Shown: piece by piece, positions 1 to 49,614 of the stretch | How the letters are laid out: each line of letters begins with the position of its first letter | How positions within the stretch are numbered: the stretch's first letter is position 1 | Assembly (NCBI RefSeq): GCF_024679095.1 | Contig: NC_066544.1 | Span: forward strand, 8,379,490-8,443,489 | DNA length: 64,000 nucleotides | Reading direction: 5' to 3' | From: Eriocheir sinensis | Taxonomy: Eukaryota; Arthropoda; Malacostraca; Decapoda; Varunidae | Program-made: the position numbers and the translations under genes | Notes under the pieces: model-generated | The model's database searches: none | The model's input: the letters and a program-made list of their open reading frames with translations, nothing else | What the model was told of the DNA's origin: nothing

Positions 1-672
1 CCCTTGTCCTGCCGTCACGCTGGAGCTCACGAGGCCAGCGGGGGAGGAAGACGTCTCGGCCGCGGCGGAGAAGTGTTCCTCCCTCACTCCCGGGGCGGGT
101 CGGAGGAGCTCTACCTTTGACTCCCCGGCAGGTGGACGCTCAAAGGGATACTAGGTGCTTGGCCACAAAGTATATTACATAATTATTACTATGAGCTTGC
201 TAATACTTTAAAACCCTTACTGGACCTGTGGACTGTGTACAGACAACTACTCTGGGTGCAACATTTACAGACGTGAACGGACGAATGACTGATAAACGTG
301 AAGCCGAGATGAGTTGTCCTCTAAACGGGGACTACTAATTAGAGGTCAATCTTGGAATAGAAATGAAAAATATGCCTCCCCTACAAACGTGAGCAGCTCC
401 CTCGCTTACAACATTATCGCTGGGATGATGAACATTTTTGTGGTAGAAGTAGTGTGCACGCCCCACAGTAAAGGCAGCGGGGAGCCTTACGCTGAGACTG
501 CTCTGCACGCTCGAGGAGGCCCCGCCCAGCAGCATCGTGACGTCTGCTGCTGTACCACCTCGCCCCTTAGCACACTACTCTGCCTAGCTTCCTTTTGTTT
601 CATGTGATACCTAAGCCCCTCCCGCCCTCGCCGCGCCCCGCCCAACGCCCGGGGCGAGGCAGCGCTGCGTCG
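1..672. other. unresolved left edge; possible 3' UTR of short-tail Mesh isoform
   Basis: No coding exon could be supported here. The stretch lies just downstream, on the minus strand, of the stop codon of the distal Mesh last exon, so part of it is probably 3' UTR. No AATAAA or ATTAAA was found on the minus strand, so the polyadenylation site is either non-canonical or off the window. Positions 1-130 are GC-rich and could belong to another gene. Confidence 0.3.
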
Positions 673-784
673 TTACACTGGGGTGTCGTCGCTGTTCTGG
701 GTGTCTGGCGTCCGCTTGCCGCCCGTGCTGGAGCTGCGGCCGCCCGCGGGCATGTCCTGCGCATCGGGGTAGTCGTCCTTCCTC
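673..784 (-). CDS. mesh: Mesh exon 23B, last exon of short-tail isoform (PDZ-ligand end)
   Basis: This short terminal exon follows exon 22B. The acceptor reads CACCCCCAG at 785-793. The entry phase (2) matches the AG|GTGAGT donor of exon 22B exactly. It encodes a hydrophilic tail of 37 codons including TAA (673-675): it starts RRKDDYPDAQD, runs through a Ser/Gly-rich stretch, and ends SDDTPV. Thr at -2 and Val at 0 form a class I PDZ ligand. It has no start codon of its own, which makes it easy to overlook. The phase fit, acceptor and sensible tail support it; a transcript would confirm it. Confidence 0.7.
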
Positions 785-995
785 CTGGGGGTGAGGGGCA
801 AGATGCAGTTACAGAGTTTCAGGACGGGGCGGCGTGTTGCTCATCCCCAGCGGTGAGGGAGCGAGGTGAGGGACAGTCTGCCCGGAGCGTCCCACAACAC
901 GCCAAGATTCTGAACAACTGACGCTCAACTCATTCTTGGATCAGTGACTTGTGACCGAGCAGCGCTAGCCTGGCTACCTCGCAAAAACGAGTAAA

Positions 996-1033
<38 letters not shown>

Positions 1034-1089
1034 AGTTCTACTACTACTACTACTGTTGGTGTTGTTACTGCTTGTTGCTGCTGCTGCTG

Positions 1090-1167
<78 letters not shown>

Positions 1168-1309
1168 TAATAATAATAATAATAATAACAGCAACAACAA
1201 TAATCATACTCTTAAATACACTCTAAACCATGCTCATTCTAGTCACAAACGGATAACTTGACTAGGATCAGATCCATACAGGCTACAGTAAAAAAAAAAA
1301 AAAAAAAAA

Positions 1310-1373
<64 letters not shown>

Positions 1374-1598
1374 AAAATACAAAAAATAAATAAATAAAAA
1401 AAAGCTACATGATGTCTCCTCTCACACTACCTTCCCTGTAACCTCCGTGACCCCCCAGAGTTAGTTAGGTTTTTTTTTTTTTTTTTACAGCAAAGGAGAC
1501 AGCACAAGGGCACCCAAAAAAAGGAAACAATAAAAAAAAAAGCCCACTACTCGCTGCTCCTGTATTAGTTAACTATTTACATCCGCGCCTGCACTCAC
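785..1598 (-). repeat. Mesh distal intron with trinucleotide arrays
   Basis: Intron between exons 22B and 23B. It holds (ACT)n at about 998-1053, long (AAT)n runs at about 1090-1190 and 1311-1368, and a copy of a roughly 90-bp dispersed repeat at 1470-1562 (poly-T, ACAGCAAAGGAGACAG, then AAGCCC(A/G)CTAC). No other coding sequence was seen. Confidence 0.7.
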
Positions 1599-1785
1599 CT
1601 GCCTCTGAGGAACTTGTTGATCTTCTTGCTGCCGTTGCGGACGAACTCAGGCTCGCGGTAGTCCTCCCTATCCTTGTTCCTGACGTATGAGGCGTAGCAG
1701 AGGAGGGCGATGAGGGTCGGGAGCAGCACCGCCAGCACCGTGCCCGCCGTGATGCCGCCCTGCATGGTGAGGTACTCGGCCTCGC
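1599..1785 (-). CDS. mesh: Mesh exon 22B, alternative transmembrane exon
   Basis: This is a duplicated version of the transmembrane exon 22A. Acceptor CTTCCCCAG, entry phase 1, donor AG|GTGAGT, exit phase 2. About 35 of the first 40 residues match exon 22A, including EYLTMQGGITAGTV, the helix through LLCYASY, and RNKDRE. After that the two copies diverge; this one continues DYREPEFVRNGSKKINKF with a basic juxtamembrane stretch. If the donor is not used, translation stops at the TGA spanning it (1595-1597). It can replace 22A directly after the sushi exon because both enter in phase 1. Confidence 0.8.
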
Positions 1786-1799
1786 CTGGGGAAGGGCGG

Positions 1800-3650
1800 C
1801 GCGTGAGGGAAGATATCGAAGGTGAGGGATGGAAGGGGACACGGAGGGAGGAATGGAGGGAGTGAAAATGGAAGGAGAGGAGAAGGGAAAGGAGTGTGTG
1901 TTTGAAAGGTGAAGAGGAAGGTGAGGGATGAAAGGGGACACGGTGGGAGGAATGAAGGGAGTGAAAAAATGGAAGTAGAAGAAGATACGGAATGAAGATG
2001 TAAATGAGAGAAGGGAAAGGAATGTGTGTTTGAAAGGTGAAGAGGAAGGTGAGGGATGAAAGGGGACACGGTGGGAGGAATGAAGGGAGTGAAAAATGGA
2101 AGTAGAAGAAGATACGGAAAGAAGATGCAAATGAGAGAAGGGAAAGGAATGTGTGTTTGAAAGGTGAAGAGGAAGGTGAGGGATGAAAGAGGGTACGGAA
2201 GGTTGAAAGCACACAAGAAACGAGGGAGAGAGAAAGAAGAAAATAGAAGATACCTTTGGAAAAATGAAGGAAGGAAGAGATGAGGTGTGGAAAAGAGAGG
2301 GAGGGGATACAGAAGGTTGGAAGCACACGAGAAGAAAGGAAGGGAAGAGAATGGAACGAAGGGAGGGAGAGAGAAAGAAGAAAATAGAAAATACCTTTGG
2401 AAAAATTAAGCAAGGAAAAGATGAGGCGTAGGAAAGAGGAGATGAGGATACAGAAGGTTGGAAGCACACGAGAAGAAAGGAAGAGGATGGGAGAAGAGGC
2501 AGAAAGGGTGAGAGAAGGATGAGGCTTAGGGAACAGAACAAGGAAGGCGAGGGATGAAAGAATTAAGGTATGGACGGGTGGAGGCACGAGAGAAGAGGAG
2601 AGGGAAAAAAGGGGTGCAAGGGGATATATGGAAAGAAGACATATATAAGAGAAGGATGGAAAGGAGTGTTTGTTCGGAAGGTAGAGGAGATGAAGGAAAG
2701 AAAGAGAGGAAGAGGAGGGATGAAAGGGGAGAGGGAAAAAGGGATGCAAGGGGATATGGAAAGAAGACACATATATGAGAAGGAGGGAAAGGAGTGTTTG
2801 TTCGGAAGGTAAAGGAGATGAAGGAAAGAAAGAGAGGAAGAGGAGTGATGAAAGGGGAGAGGGAAGATTGGAACCACGATAGAAGAGAGAGGGAGAGAAA
2901 GGAGTAGAAGATACGGCGAGAAAAACTAATGAAGAAAGGAAGATGAGAAAGAAAGAAAGAAAGAAAGAGAGGAAGGTGAGGGATGGTAGGGATACGAAAG
3001 GACGGAAGCACAAGAGAAGGGAGAGAGGGAGAGGGAGAAAGAAGGGAGTGTAAAAGATACCGTGAGAAAGATTAAGGAAGGAAGGAAAGAAGATAGTTGG
3101 TTTGGTAGGAAAATGGGGCGTATAGGTAAATGATAGAGGATATAGATGCCCAAGAGAAGAGAGGAAGAGATAGAAGGGAGTAGAAGATAGGAAGGGAAGA
3201 TTCACAAAACAAGACGAAGAGTAGAGAGTATTGGAGAGAGGAATGACGTGCAGAAAACTGAGAAAGATGAGGAATGAAAGAGGATATAGATACCCAAGAG
3301 AAGAGAGGAAGAGAGATAGAAGGGAGTAGAAGATAGGAAGGGAAGATTCACATAATAGGACGAAGAGTAAAGAGTATTCGAGAGAGGAATGACGTACAGG
3401 AAAGGGAGAAAGGGGAGGGATGAAAGGGGATATAGATGCCCAAGAGAAGAGAGGAAGAAATAGAAGGAAGTAGAAGATAGGAAGGGAAGATTCACATATA
3501 TAGGACGAACAGTAGATAGTATTCGAGAAGGGAATGACGAGCAGGGAAGCGAGAAAGATGAGGGATGAAAAGGGATATAGGTGCCCAAGAGAAGAGAGGA
3601 AGAAATAGAAGGAAGTAGAAGATAGGAAGCGAAAGAGTCTTGTAAAACCG
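1800..3650. repeat. degenerate polypurine tandem repeats
   Basis: Purine-rich on the plus strand. Units of roughly 110-130 bp are repeated, for example the block around GGTGAGGGATGAAAGGGGA at 1920, 2050 and 2170. A second set around GATAGGAAGGGAAGATTCAC recurs at 3190, 3340 and 3480. The array begins directly upstream (in transcription sense) of exon 22B. The long open frames here are low-complexity artefacts. Confidence 0.8.
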
Positions 3651-3705
3651 CCCACTTTCTCTCCTAACATCAGCTATATCTAAAGGTCAAAGAGGGGGTC
3701 AGTCG

Positions 3706-3960
3706 GGTTCTAATGAGTGTTTCTTCAGGTTCATGGTACAGAAGAAGGGTCAAACTACCACCAGGGTCATAAAACTACTCCTGGAAATGCCCACAACTCC
3801 CACGAAAGCCTTGTCAAATATGTGTGTACTTGGGTTCATGGTACAGAAGAAGGGTCAAACTACCACCAGGGTCATAAAACTACTCCTGGAAATGCCCACA
3901 ACTCCCATGAAAGCCTTGTCAATTAGGTGTTCTTGGCCAACGAAATGTCTTATAATACTA
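3706..3960 (-). mobile_element. MITE-B copy with internal tandem duplication
   Basis: Reverse-oriented copy of the roughly 220-bp family described in the findings as MITE-B. The core GGTCATAAAACTACTCCTGG and GGTACAGAAGAAGGGTC each occur twice about 107 bp apart (3734 and 3841), so the middle of the element has duplicated in tandem. Confidence 0.6.
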
Positions 3961-4063
3961 CCATCATCTCTATAGCCACCCTTTACGAACACCCATAGCT
4001 AACTAAACACGTGTCAGCCTCCTTTTCAGTCCCTCACACCAGTCACTCATCTTGCAACATCAT

Positions 4064-4282
4064 ATTCTCAGGCTTTTCAGGGCTGACACACCCACATTTG
4101 GTAAGGCTTTCGTGGAGGTTATGTGGGTACTTCCATGGGTAGTTTTATGAGCCTAGTGATAGTTTGACAAGGCTTCTGTACCGTGAGCGTGAGAAAAAGC
4201 TTATAACAACCCAATTAATCTCCTCAGTGGCCTTTGAAAATGTTTGTTGTGAGAACTGAAAACGTTTGAGACTACTGAGCTT
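4064..4282 (+). mobile_element. MITE-B copy
   Basis: Starts TCATATTCTCAGGCTTTTC, carries GGTAAGGCTTTCGTGGAG, GGTAGTTTTATGAGCC and TTCTGTACCGTGAGCG, and ends ACGTTTGAGACTAC, the inverted counterpart of its start. It is non-coding. Confidence 0.6.
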
Positions 4283-4735
4283 ACATCACATCACATTCCT
4301 ACCAAGCTAACCTCTACCAAGCTACCTCTACCAAGCTCGTTTCTCGGCCCTAATGACACCCGTCCGCCAACCTGTCTACCCACTCCCTTCCCTCTCTTCC
4401 TCACGCACTCAACCCAGCACCTCTCCACATGGAAGAGGAGCAGGGAAGGGGAGAGGGATGAGAGGAGCTGGGAAGAAGGGGATAGGGGTGAGGAGAGGGG
4501 AAAAGTGGGAGGGGGGGAAGGGAAAAATAGTGGAAAAGGGGAGAAAAAGATGATATAAAAATCCGATTCACACAGTTTCCCTTGGTGTACTATTCTAGGT
4601 TCTCGGGACACGGGGGAGGTAAGGGAGGGGAGAAGCACAAGAAAAGGGACATTTAAGCGGAAAAGGGAAAATGGACAGTATCAAACTCCACTCACATGCA
4701 CATTTTTCAGGGCATGGGAGGATTTTAGAGAGGGT
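4283..4735. other. no gene seen
   Basis: Contains a short decayed tandem CTACCAAGCT repeat at 4300-4336 and a purine-rich tract at 4430-4550. No exon or element was recognised. It lies in the long intron used only by the short-tail Mesh isoform. Confidence 0.5.
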
Positions 4736-4739
4736 AAGG

Positions 4740-5770
4740 ATTAGGAGAAGGGCATGGGAAAAGAAGGGAAGGGAAGGGATGGGATGGGATGGGAAGGGAT
4801 GGGAAGGGAAAGGAAGGGAACGTAAGGTAAGGTAAGGTAAGGTAGGGTAAGATAAGGGAAGGGAAGGGAAGAAAAGGGAGGGGAAGGGAAGGGAAGGGAA
4901 GGGAAGGGATGGGATGGGATGGGAAGGGGTGGGAAGAAAAGGGAAGATTAGGACAGGGAAGGGAAGGGATGGGAAGGTAAGATAAGGGAAGGGAAGGAAA
5001 GAGGAGGGAGGGGAAGGGAAGGAAGGGGTGGGAAGAGAAGGGAAGATTAGGACAGGAAAGGGGAGGAATGGGAAGGTAAGGTAAGGGAAGGGAAGAGAAA
5101 GGAAGGGAAAGTAGGCAAAGGGAAGGGAAGGGAAGGGTAGTGTGGGGTAGGAGGGAAGGGAAGGGAAGTGTAGGGTAGGAGGGAAGGGAAGGGAAGGGAA
5201 GGGTAGTGTGGGGTAGGAGGGAAGGGAAGGGAAGGGAAGGGTAGTGTGGGGTAGGAGGGAAGGGAAGGGAAGGGAAGGGAAGTGTGGGGTAGGAGGGAAG
5301 GGAAGGGAAGGGAAGGGAAGGGAAGGGAAGTATGGGGTAGGAGGGAAGGGAAGGGCAGTGTGGGGTAGGAGGGAAGGGAAGGGAAGGGACGGGAAGGGAA
5401 GGGAAGGAAGGTAGGGAGGGAAGGAAGGAAGGGTGGTGTGGGGTGGGAGGGAAGGGAAGGGAAGGGAAGGGAAGGGTGGGGTAGGAGGGAAGGGAAGGAA
5501 GGAAGGGAAGGGGTAGGAGGGGAAGGAAGGAGGGAGGGAAGGGAAGGGAAGGGAAGGGAAGGGAAGTGTGGGGTAGGAGGGAAGGGAAGGGCAGTGTGGG
5601 GTAGGAGGGAAGGGAAGGGAAGTGTGGGGTAGGAGGGAAGGGAAGGGTAGTGTGGGGTAGGAGGGAAGGGAAGGGAAGGGAAGGGTAGTGTGGGGTAGGA
5701 GGGAAGGGAAGGGAAGGGAAGGGTAGTGTGGGGTAGGAGGGAAGGGAAGGGTAGTGTGGGGTAGGAGGGG
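4740..5770. repeat. (GGGAA)n array with higher-order units
   Basis: About 1 kb of GGGAA pentamers. Every 30-60 bp it is interrupted by a TAGTGTGGGGTAGGAGG module, giving a higher-order structure in the right half (5130-5770). The strand asymmetry is complete: purine on plus, pyrimidine on minus. Open frames here are repeat artefacts. Confidence 0.9.
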
Positions 5771-5887
5771 AGCGCGCAGTATGAAGGTAAAAAGCAGACG
5801 GCAAGGCATCAGGGGAGGTCATCAGGTGCACGTGTGAAGGTCCTTGAGGCCACGCCCACAAAAAGACGTGTTGCTTGTGTTGCCATC

Positions 5888-5893
5888 TTTATT
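5888..5893 (-). terminator. polyadenylation signal of long-tail Mesh isoform
   Basis: AATAAA on the minus strand. It is followed about 20-30 nt further on by a T/G-rich stretch (TTTTTGTGGGCGTGG, near 5848-5862), the expected arrangement for cleavage around 5865. It is the first well-formed signal noticed downstream of the exon 22A stop. Confidence 0.6.
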
Positions 5894-6030
5894 GCTTCAT
5901 CTCATTGTGTTAACGCTGCTCGCTCGGGGCTCAGCGCGGCACGGGAAGCTTTTCATTTATATTTTTAGTAATGGCAATGGTAAGATAACTACGACTAAAA
6001 CATGGTAGAAAAAGATGTAAGACTAGAATT

Positions 6031-6091
<61 letters not shown>

Positions 6092-6789
6092 ATAGCGAAA
6101 CAAGAATTCAATCGTTTCTGAACTTATAAAATAAAGTACAAAAGATTGCAGACTACCTTAAATTAACTGAAATAAGTAAGTAAAGACACGCTGGAGCAAG
6201 AGTCGCCCAGTGTGCCTCATGCAAACAAGAATATCATAAAAAGAATCAAAACTAACATATGAACTTTTTTTACTCTGGCAGCATTCATCTCTTGTCGTCA
6301 GGCTAATGCTAAATGTTGTGACAGTTTAGGTTAGTCAGGAATTACACGACGAGCAAATGTAATATCTTCACAGTCTGCATTTCTGTTTTTTCTCTCCTTC
6401 CTTTCTCTACTTTCCCTTTTTCATCAGTATCTATCCCTTTCATTCGCATTGTTTGCTTTCATCGTACTTAATACTTTTCTTCGTTGTATATTTTTGTATG
6501 GAATCGTTATTTTTCTCCATTTTTCCTTTGCTTCTCGTGTCTCCGTTTCTCCGTGGTGAGGAGTGGGTCTGCTTCGTAATGGTGTACAGGTCTGTAGCGT
6601 AGTCTGTTTGTTGTTCTGTTACCGGCATGGTGCGTAGGAGTCAATAGGGTGGAGCGGGAGGGAGGGAGGGAGGGAGGGAGGGGGGGCAACCGTGATGAAC
6701 TCTGTGGTCATAAGAGGGGTGAGGGGGGGGGGGACGTAGGGGGATATGGTGCGGGAGGGAGGGAGGTGCGGGGGTATGGGAGTAATTCA

Positions 6790-8040
6790 CTTGATGGGTG
6801 GCGTGGGGTCACAGGATGGGTGTCAAGGAGGGTCACGGGGTAGGTGTCTGGGAGGGTCGCTGGGTGGGTGTCAGGGAGGGTCACAGGGTGGGTGTCAGGG
6901 ATGGTCACAGGGTGGGTGTCAGGGAGGGTCACAGGGTAGGTGTCAGGAGGGTCACAGGGTGGGTGTCAGGGAGGGTCACAGGGTGGGTGTCAGGGAGGGT
7001 CTCAGGGTGGGTGTCAGGGAGGGTCACGGGGTAGGTGTCAGGGAGGGTCACGGGGTGGGTGTCAGGGAGGGTCATGGGTGGGGTGTCAGGGAGGGCTGCA
7101 GGGTGGGTGTCAGGGTGGGTCGCCGGGTGGGTGTCAGGGAGGGTCACAGGGTGGGTGTCAGGAGGGTCACAGGGTGGGTGTCAGGAGGGTCGCAGGGTGG
7201 GTGTCAGGGAGGTCACAGGTGGGTGTCAGGGAGGGTCGCAGGTGGGTGTCTGGGAGGGACACAGGGTGGGTGTCAGGGAGGGTCACAGCCTCACAGGGTG
7301 GGTGTCAGGGAGGGTCGCAGGGTGGGTGTCAGGGAGGGTCACGGGGTGGGTGTCAGGGAGGGTCACAGGGTGGGTGTCAGGGAGGGTCAGAGGGTGGGTG
7401 TCAGGGAGGGTCGGGGTGGGTGTCAGGGAAGGGTCACAGGGTGGGTGTCAGGGGAGGTCACAGGGTGGGTGTCAGGGAGGGTCACAGGTGGGTGTCAGGG
7501 AGGGTCGCAGGGTGGGTGTCAGGGAGGGTCACAGGGTGGGTGTCAGGGAGGGTCTCAGGGTGGGAGTCAGGGAGGGTCGCAGGTGGGTGTCAGGGAGGGT
7601 CACAGGTGGGTGTCAGGGAGGGTCGCAGGGTGGGTTTCAGGGAGGTCAGGGTGGGTGTCAGGGAGGGTCACAGGGTGGGTGTTGGGGAGGGTCAGAGGGT
7701 GGGTGTCAGGGAGGGTCGCAGGGTGGGTGTCAGGGAGGGTAGCAGGGTGGGTGTCAGGGAGGGTCGCAGGGAGGGTGTCAGGGAGGGTCTAAGGGTTGGG
7801 GTCAGGGAGGGTCTGAGGGTTGGTGTCAGGGAGGGTCGCAAGGTGGGTTTCAGGGAGGGTCACAGGGTGGGTGTCAGGGAGGGTCGCAGGGTGGGCGTCA
7901 GGGTGGGTGTCAGGGAGGGTCGCAGGGTGGGTGTCAGGGAGGGTCGCAGGGTGGGTGTCAGGGAGGGTCGCAGGGTGGGTGTTGGGGAGGGTCGCAGGGT
8001 GGGCGTCAGGGTGGGTGTCAGGGAGGGTCGTAGGGTGGGC
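6790..8040. repeat. 24-bp minisatellite in the Mesh 3' UTR
   Basis: About 50 copies of GGGTCACAGGGTGGGTGTCA plus GGGA, with variants GGTCGCAGG and GGTCTCAGG and occasional one-base indels. It begins only a few bases after the Mesh stop codon. The unit is a multiple of three, so several frames on both strands stay open; none shows protein-like composition. Confidence 0.9.
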
Positions 8041-8047
8041 GTCAGGC

Positions 8048-46988
<38,941 letters not shown>

Positions 46989-47204
46989 GGTCCTTCGCCC
47001 GCCGGCAGGAGGTCCTCACGGCGCGAAGGTTCACTCACTCCCAAAAGTCACTCACGCGCCTCACAGTCCTCGGGTGGAAGGTATTCGCTGGTCAACGCTC
47101 ACTCACTCACAAAGTATTCACCAGCAACGCCACAAAGTATTGCACGCACCGCCGCGACAAAGCACCGACTCGAAGTGAATGTGGCTGCGTCGTTGCCGCT
47201 GCTC

Positions 47205-47470
47205 GTGTTCTTATCTGATAACAGTGTCGTGTAAGCAGCGGCGTTGATGTGTCGCCATGCACGCCTCAAGATGGCGGTCTCTGCACCCTCAAGCGTCACG
47301 CACTGCACGCAAAGGCTACTAATATATACATAGGTGTGTCGTGGAAGTTTCTACAATGGAATATACAACTTTTTCGACCCTGGGCACACACGTAAACACC
47401 TGGCCCCGCCTGGGCACTATCACGCTGAGCTCCGGTACCGACGCTTTGTCTGATAACACGTTATCTGGGG
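47205..47470 (-). promoter_or_regulatory. candidate Mesh core promoter with paired GATA motifs
   Basis: On the minus strand TGTATATATT (47321-47330) could act as a TATA element, with a GCAGTG-type initiator about 27 nt downstream (about 47303). That would give a 5' UTR of roughly 300 nt. Head-to-head GATA motifs lie at 47451-47466 (TGATAACACGTTATCT), about 150 bp upstream, and TTATCTGATAA at 47211-47221 within the 5' UTR. GATA factors drive endodermal genes in animals, which would suit a gut junction gene. This is motif-level evidence only. Confidence 0.35.
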
Positions 47471-47829
47471 TGCTGGGGCCCTGATAGCGTGACTCACAAT
47501 TCAAAACTTCAATTAACCAAGACTAAAATATTGCTCAACCTCAAAACATCAAAGGCCAGCAGGAGAAACCGGGGTCCCAGCTCCTCCCCCTGCGACGGAC
47601 GGCCCGGCAGATGCAGCAGGAGTCCTCAGTGCCCCTGCAGAGGCCCCGTTAAGGGCATGGGGTGCCTAGCCTCGCCCGGACACCCAGCCGGATCTATATA
47701 CAGGATGTCAACACCGCGAGTCATGATTATTCAAAGATCCGGGACACTCGTCATCCACGAGATTTGGAATAAACAGTCACGCGATAAAAATTTCACGCCT
47801 TCGCTTCCCGCATACGCTTTTAACTTAAG
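47471..47829. other. intergenic, nothing recognised
   Basis: Moderately GC-rich sequence with CCTGCGACGGACGGCCCGG near 47590. No exon with credible splice sites was found on either strand. Confidence 0.4.
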
Positions 47830-48013
47830 GTCATATTCTTCAACACCAGCGGCCAAGCACACATTTGACCTGGCTTTCGTAGCTGTTGTCATTTCCATAT
47901 GTAGTTTGGTGACCCTTGTGGTTGTTTGACATGAAAAAACACTCATGAGAACCCGATTTAATATCCTTTCCTGCCTTTGGAGATAGTGTAGGAAGAACAC
48001 TATTCTAAGACAC
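47830..48013 (+). mobile_element. MITE-B copy, diverged
   Basis: GGTCATATTCTTCAACACC, GACCTGGCTTTCGTAGCTGT and GTGACCCTTGTGGTTG follow the family order. The right end is lost. Confidence 0.5.
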
Positions 48014-48050
48014 CACTAACCAAACATTACCATTATCCCCAAGAAAAAGA

Positions 48051-48385
48051 AAGGCGGTGGCTGAGTGGTTAGCGTGCGGGCCCCGCATTCACCGCGTGAT
48101 GGACGACGCGGGTTCGAATCCGCTGGGATTTTTCAGTCACCGCTGAGTGGCTTAAGACTATCCACATGCTGTCCTGAAGACCACCAACCAACCCGGACTT
48201 TAGAGGAAACCCTCTAAGTGAATCAAGAACGAGCTCCGGGGGGCAGCATGAGCCAAGAAAAGATGGCGCCACTATAAAACACTTGCCTGCGCCATGACGG
48301 GCTGGGGCCGACTACCATCCAGGCCCCTCAAGAAAGCCTACCGGCGCTATAGGCTGGCACGTAAAATAAAAAAATTAAAAAAATA
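48051..48385 (+). mobile_element. tRNA-derived SINE
   Basis: The head has pol III boxes: TGGCTGAGTGGTTA (A box) and GGTTCGAATCC (B box), about 35 nt apart. A roughly 230-nt unrelated body follows (GGACTTTAGAGGAAACCCTC, CGAGCTCCGGGGGGCAGCAT, ACTTGCCTGCGCCATGACGG), then an A-rich tail AAAATAAAAAAATT. A 3' fragment of the same body stands at 51365-51490. The tRNA part lacks a clean acceptor stem, so it is not a functional tRNA gene. Confidence 0.8.
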
Positions 48386-48760
48386 AAGAACACGACTCTA
48401 AAAACAACACAAAACAACTAAGAGAAAGAAAATACTATGTACGACATTTCCAGCATAACAACACGTCGATACAGTACTACATTACCCTCATCCCTATTAA
48501 AAAAAATAAAAACAGAAGTAGGCTGCATGACGCTAAACAACAAAAACGACTAAATTAAGGCTTTATTATATACGGCATTTCCACGTAGTCACCATCGGAA
48601 TGCGGGTTTTGGCGCTGTGATATCGGCGCTGCATGACCTTTCTAATCTTGACGGTGACGAAGACGGGGTGTGGGGACGCGGCGGCGGCGGAGCTCTGGCA
48701 CGGCGGCCACTTCACAGCAGGGCCAAATCACGCGTCCTAATCCCAGCTAATTTTCTTTCG
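48386..48760. other. intergenic with GC-rich patch
   Basis: Positions 48595-48730 are CpG- and GC-rich (GGACGCGGCGGCGGCGGAGC) in an otherwise AT-rich surrounding, bordered on the minus strand by AATAAAGCC near 48560. It could be an exon, a retrocopy or a promoter; nothing decides. Confidence 0.3.
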
Positions 48761-48779
48761 GCTGCCCTTTGACTCTCCC

Positions 48780-48950
48780 TACCCTTCCACCCCACAAGCC
48801 TTAACACAGGAAAGAAAGGATGAGGAAGATAGATAAGGAGGGAAGGAGATGGGTGTAAAAGAGGTTAAGGGAGAAGGATGGAAAAAGAGGAGGAAAGGAC
48901 GATTGGAGAAGTGAAATGGGATGAGGAAATGGGAGGAAGCAAAGGAGAAT

Positions 48951-48982
<32 letters not shown>

Positions 48983-49012
48983 AGAAGAAGAAGAAGAAGA
49001 AGAAGAAGAAAA

Positions 49013-49045
<33 letters not shown>

Positions 49046-49190
49046 AAAAAAAATAGAAGAAGAAGAAGAAATAGAAGAAGAAGAAGAAAAAGAAGAAGAA
49101 GAAAAAGAAGAGGAAGAAGCCTTAACACAGGAAGGAAAGGATGAGGAAGACAGGCAAGGAGGGAAGGAAATGGGCGTAAAAGAGGTCAAG
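48780..49190. repeat. (GAA)n array with flanking duplicated block
   Basis: (GAA)n with GGA variants at 48950-49120. The sequence CCTTAACACAGGAA...GGATGAGGAAGA occurs before (48797) and after (49118) the array. Confidence 0.85.
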
Positions 49191-49192
49191 GC

Positions 49193-49372
49193 GCGTATTC
49201 CCGGAGACGCTTTGGGGTCACAATAAATATTTCACGAGTGCTTTTCGTATTCATTGTGCAGAAGCCTTGCCAAACTATCACTAGGCTCATAAAACTACCC
49301 ATGGAGATACCCACAACAACATCTACGACACCCTTAACGAATGTAGGTGTGTATGCCCTGTAATATGTTTGA
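49193..49372 (-). mobile_element. MITE-B copy, diverged
   Basis: Reverse orientation: GGCGCGTATTCCCGGAGACG at the left end and ATATGTTTGAGACTATAGG at the right, inverted to one another. The core GGCTCATAAAACTACCCATG lies between. Confidence 0.55.
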
Positions 49373-49614
49373 GACTATAGGCCTGAGGGAATGAAAAAAG
49401 GAAAATAGGAGGAAAAGAGGAGGATAGAATGGAAATGTGATGAGGAAGTAGGAGGAAAATGTGAGGAGAGGATGAAAAACAGAGAATGGGAAAATGGGAG
49501 GAAAAGAGGATGGTAGAATGGAGACGTGAAGAGAAAATGGGAGAAAAATGAAAGAGAATGAAAATCAGAGAATAGGAAAATGGGAGGAATTGAGGATGGT
49601 ATATAGGCTTTAGT

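Larger units (their letters stand above)
5865..8047 (-). other. predicted 3' UTR of long-tail Mesh isoform
   Basis: Runs from just after the TAG at 8048-8050 to the predicted cleavage site. It contains the 24-bp minisatellite at 6790-8040, a (CA)n run at about 6031-6089 and otherwise unique AT-rich sequence at 6090-6640. The extent is inferred from the polyadenylation signal only. Confidence 0.5.

Noticed and set aside
974..1207. Poly-Leu/Val frame resembling a membrane protein
   Set aside because: It is the translation of (AAT)n and (ACT)n arrays in an intron.
1595..3670. 691-codon open frame on the minus strand, continuous with the transmembrane exon
   Set aside because: Only the last 62 codons are real (exon 22B). 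The rest is Ser/Leu/Pro/Phe translation of a purine tandem array, and a perfect acceptor separates the two.
48064..48140. Functional tRNA gene (Leu/Ser-like)
   Set aside because: A and B boxes are present, but the acceptor stem and anticodon arm do not form a clean cloverleaf, and the sequence continues into a SINE body and A-rich tail.
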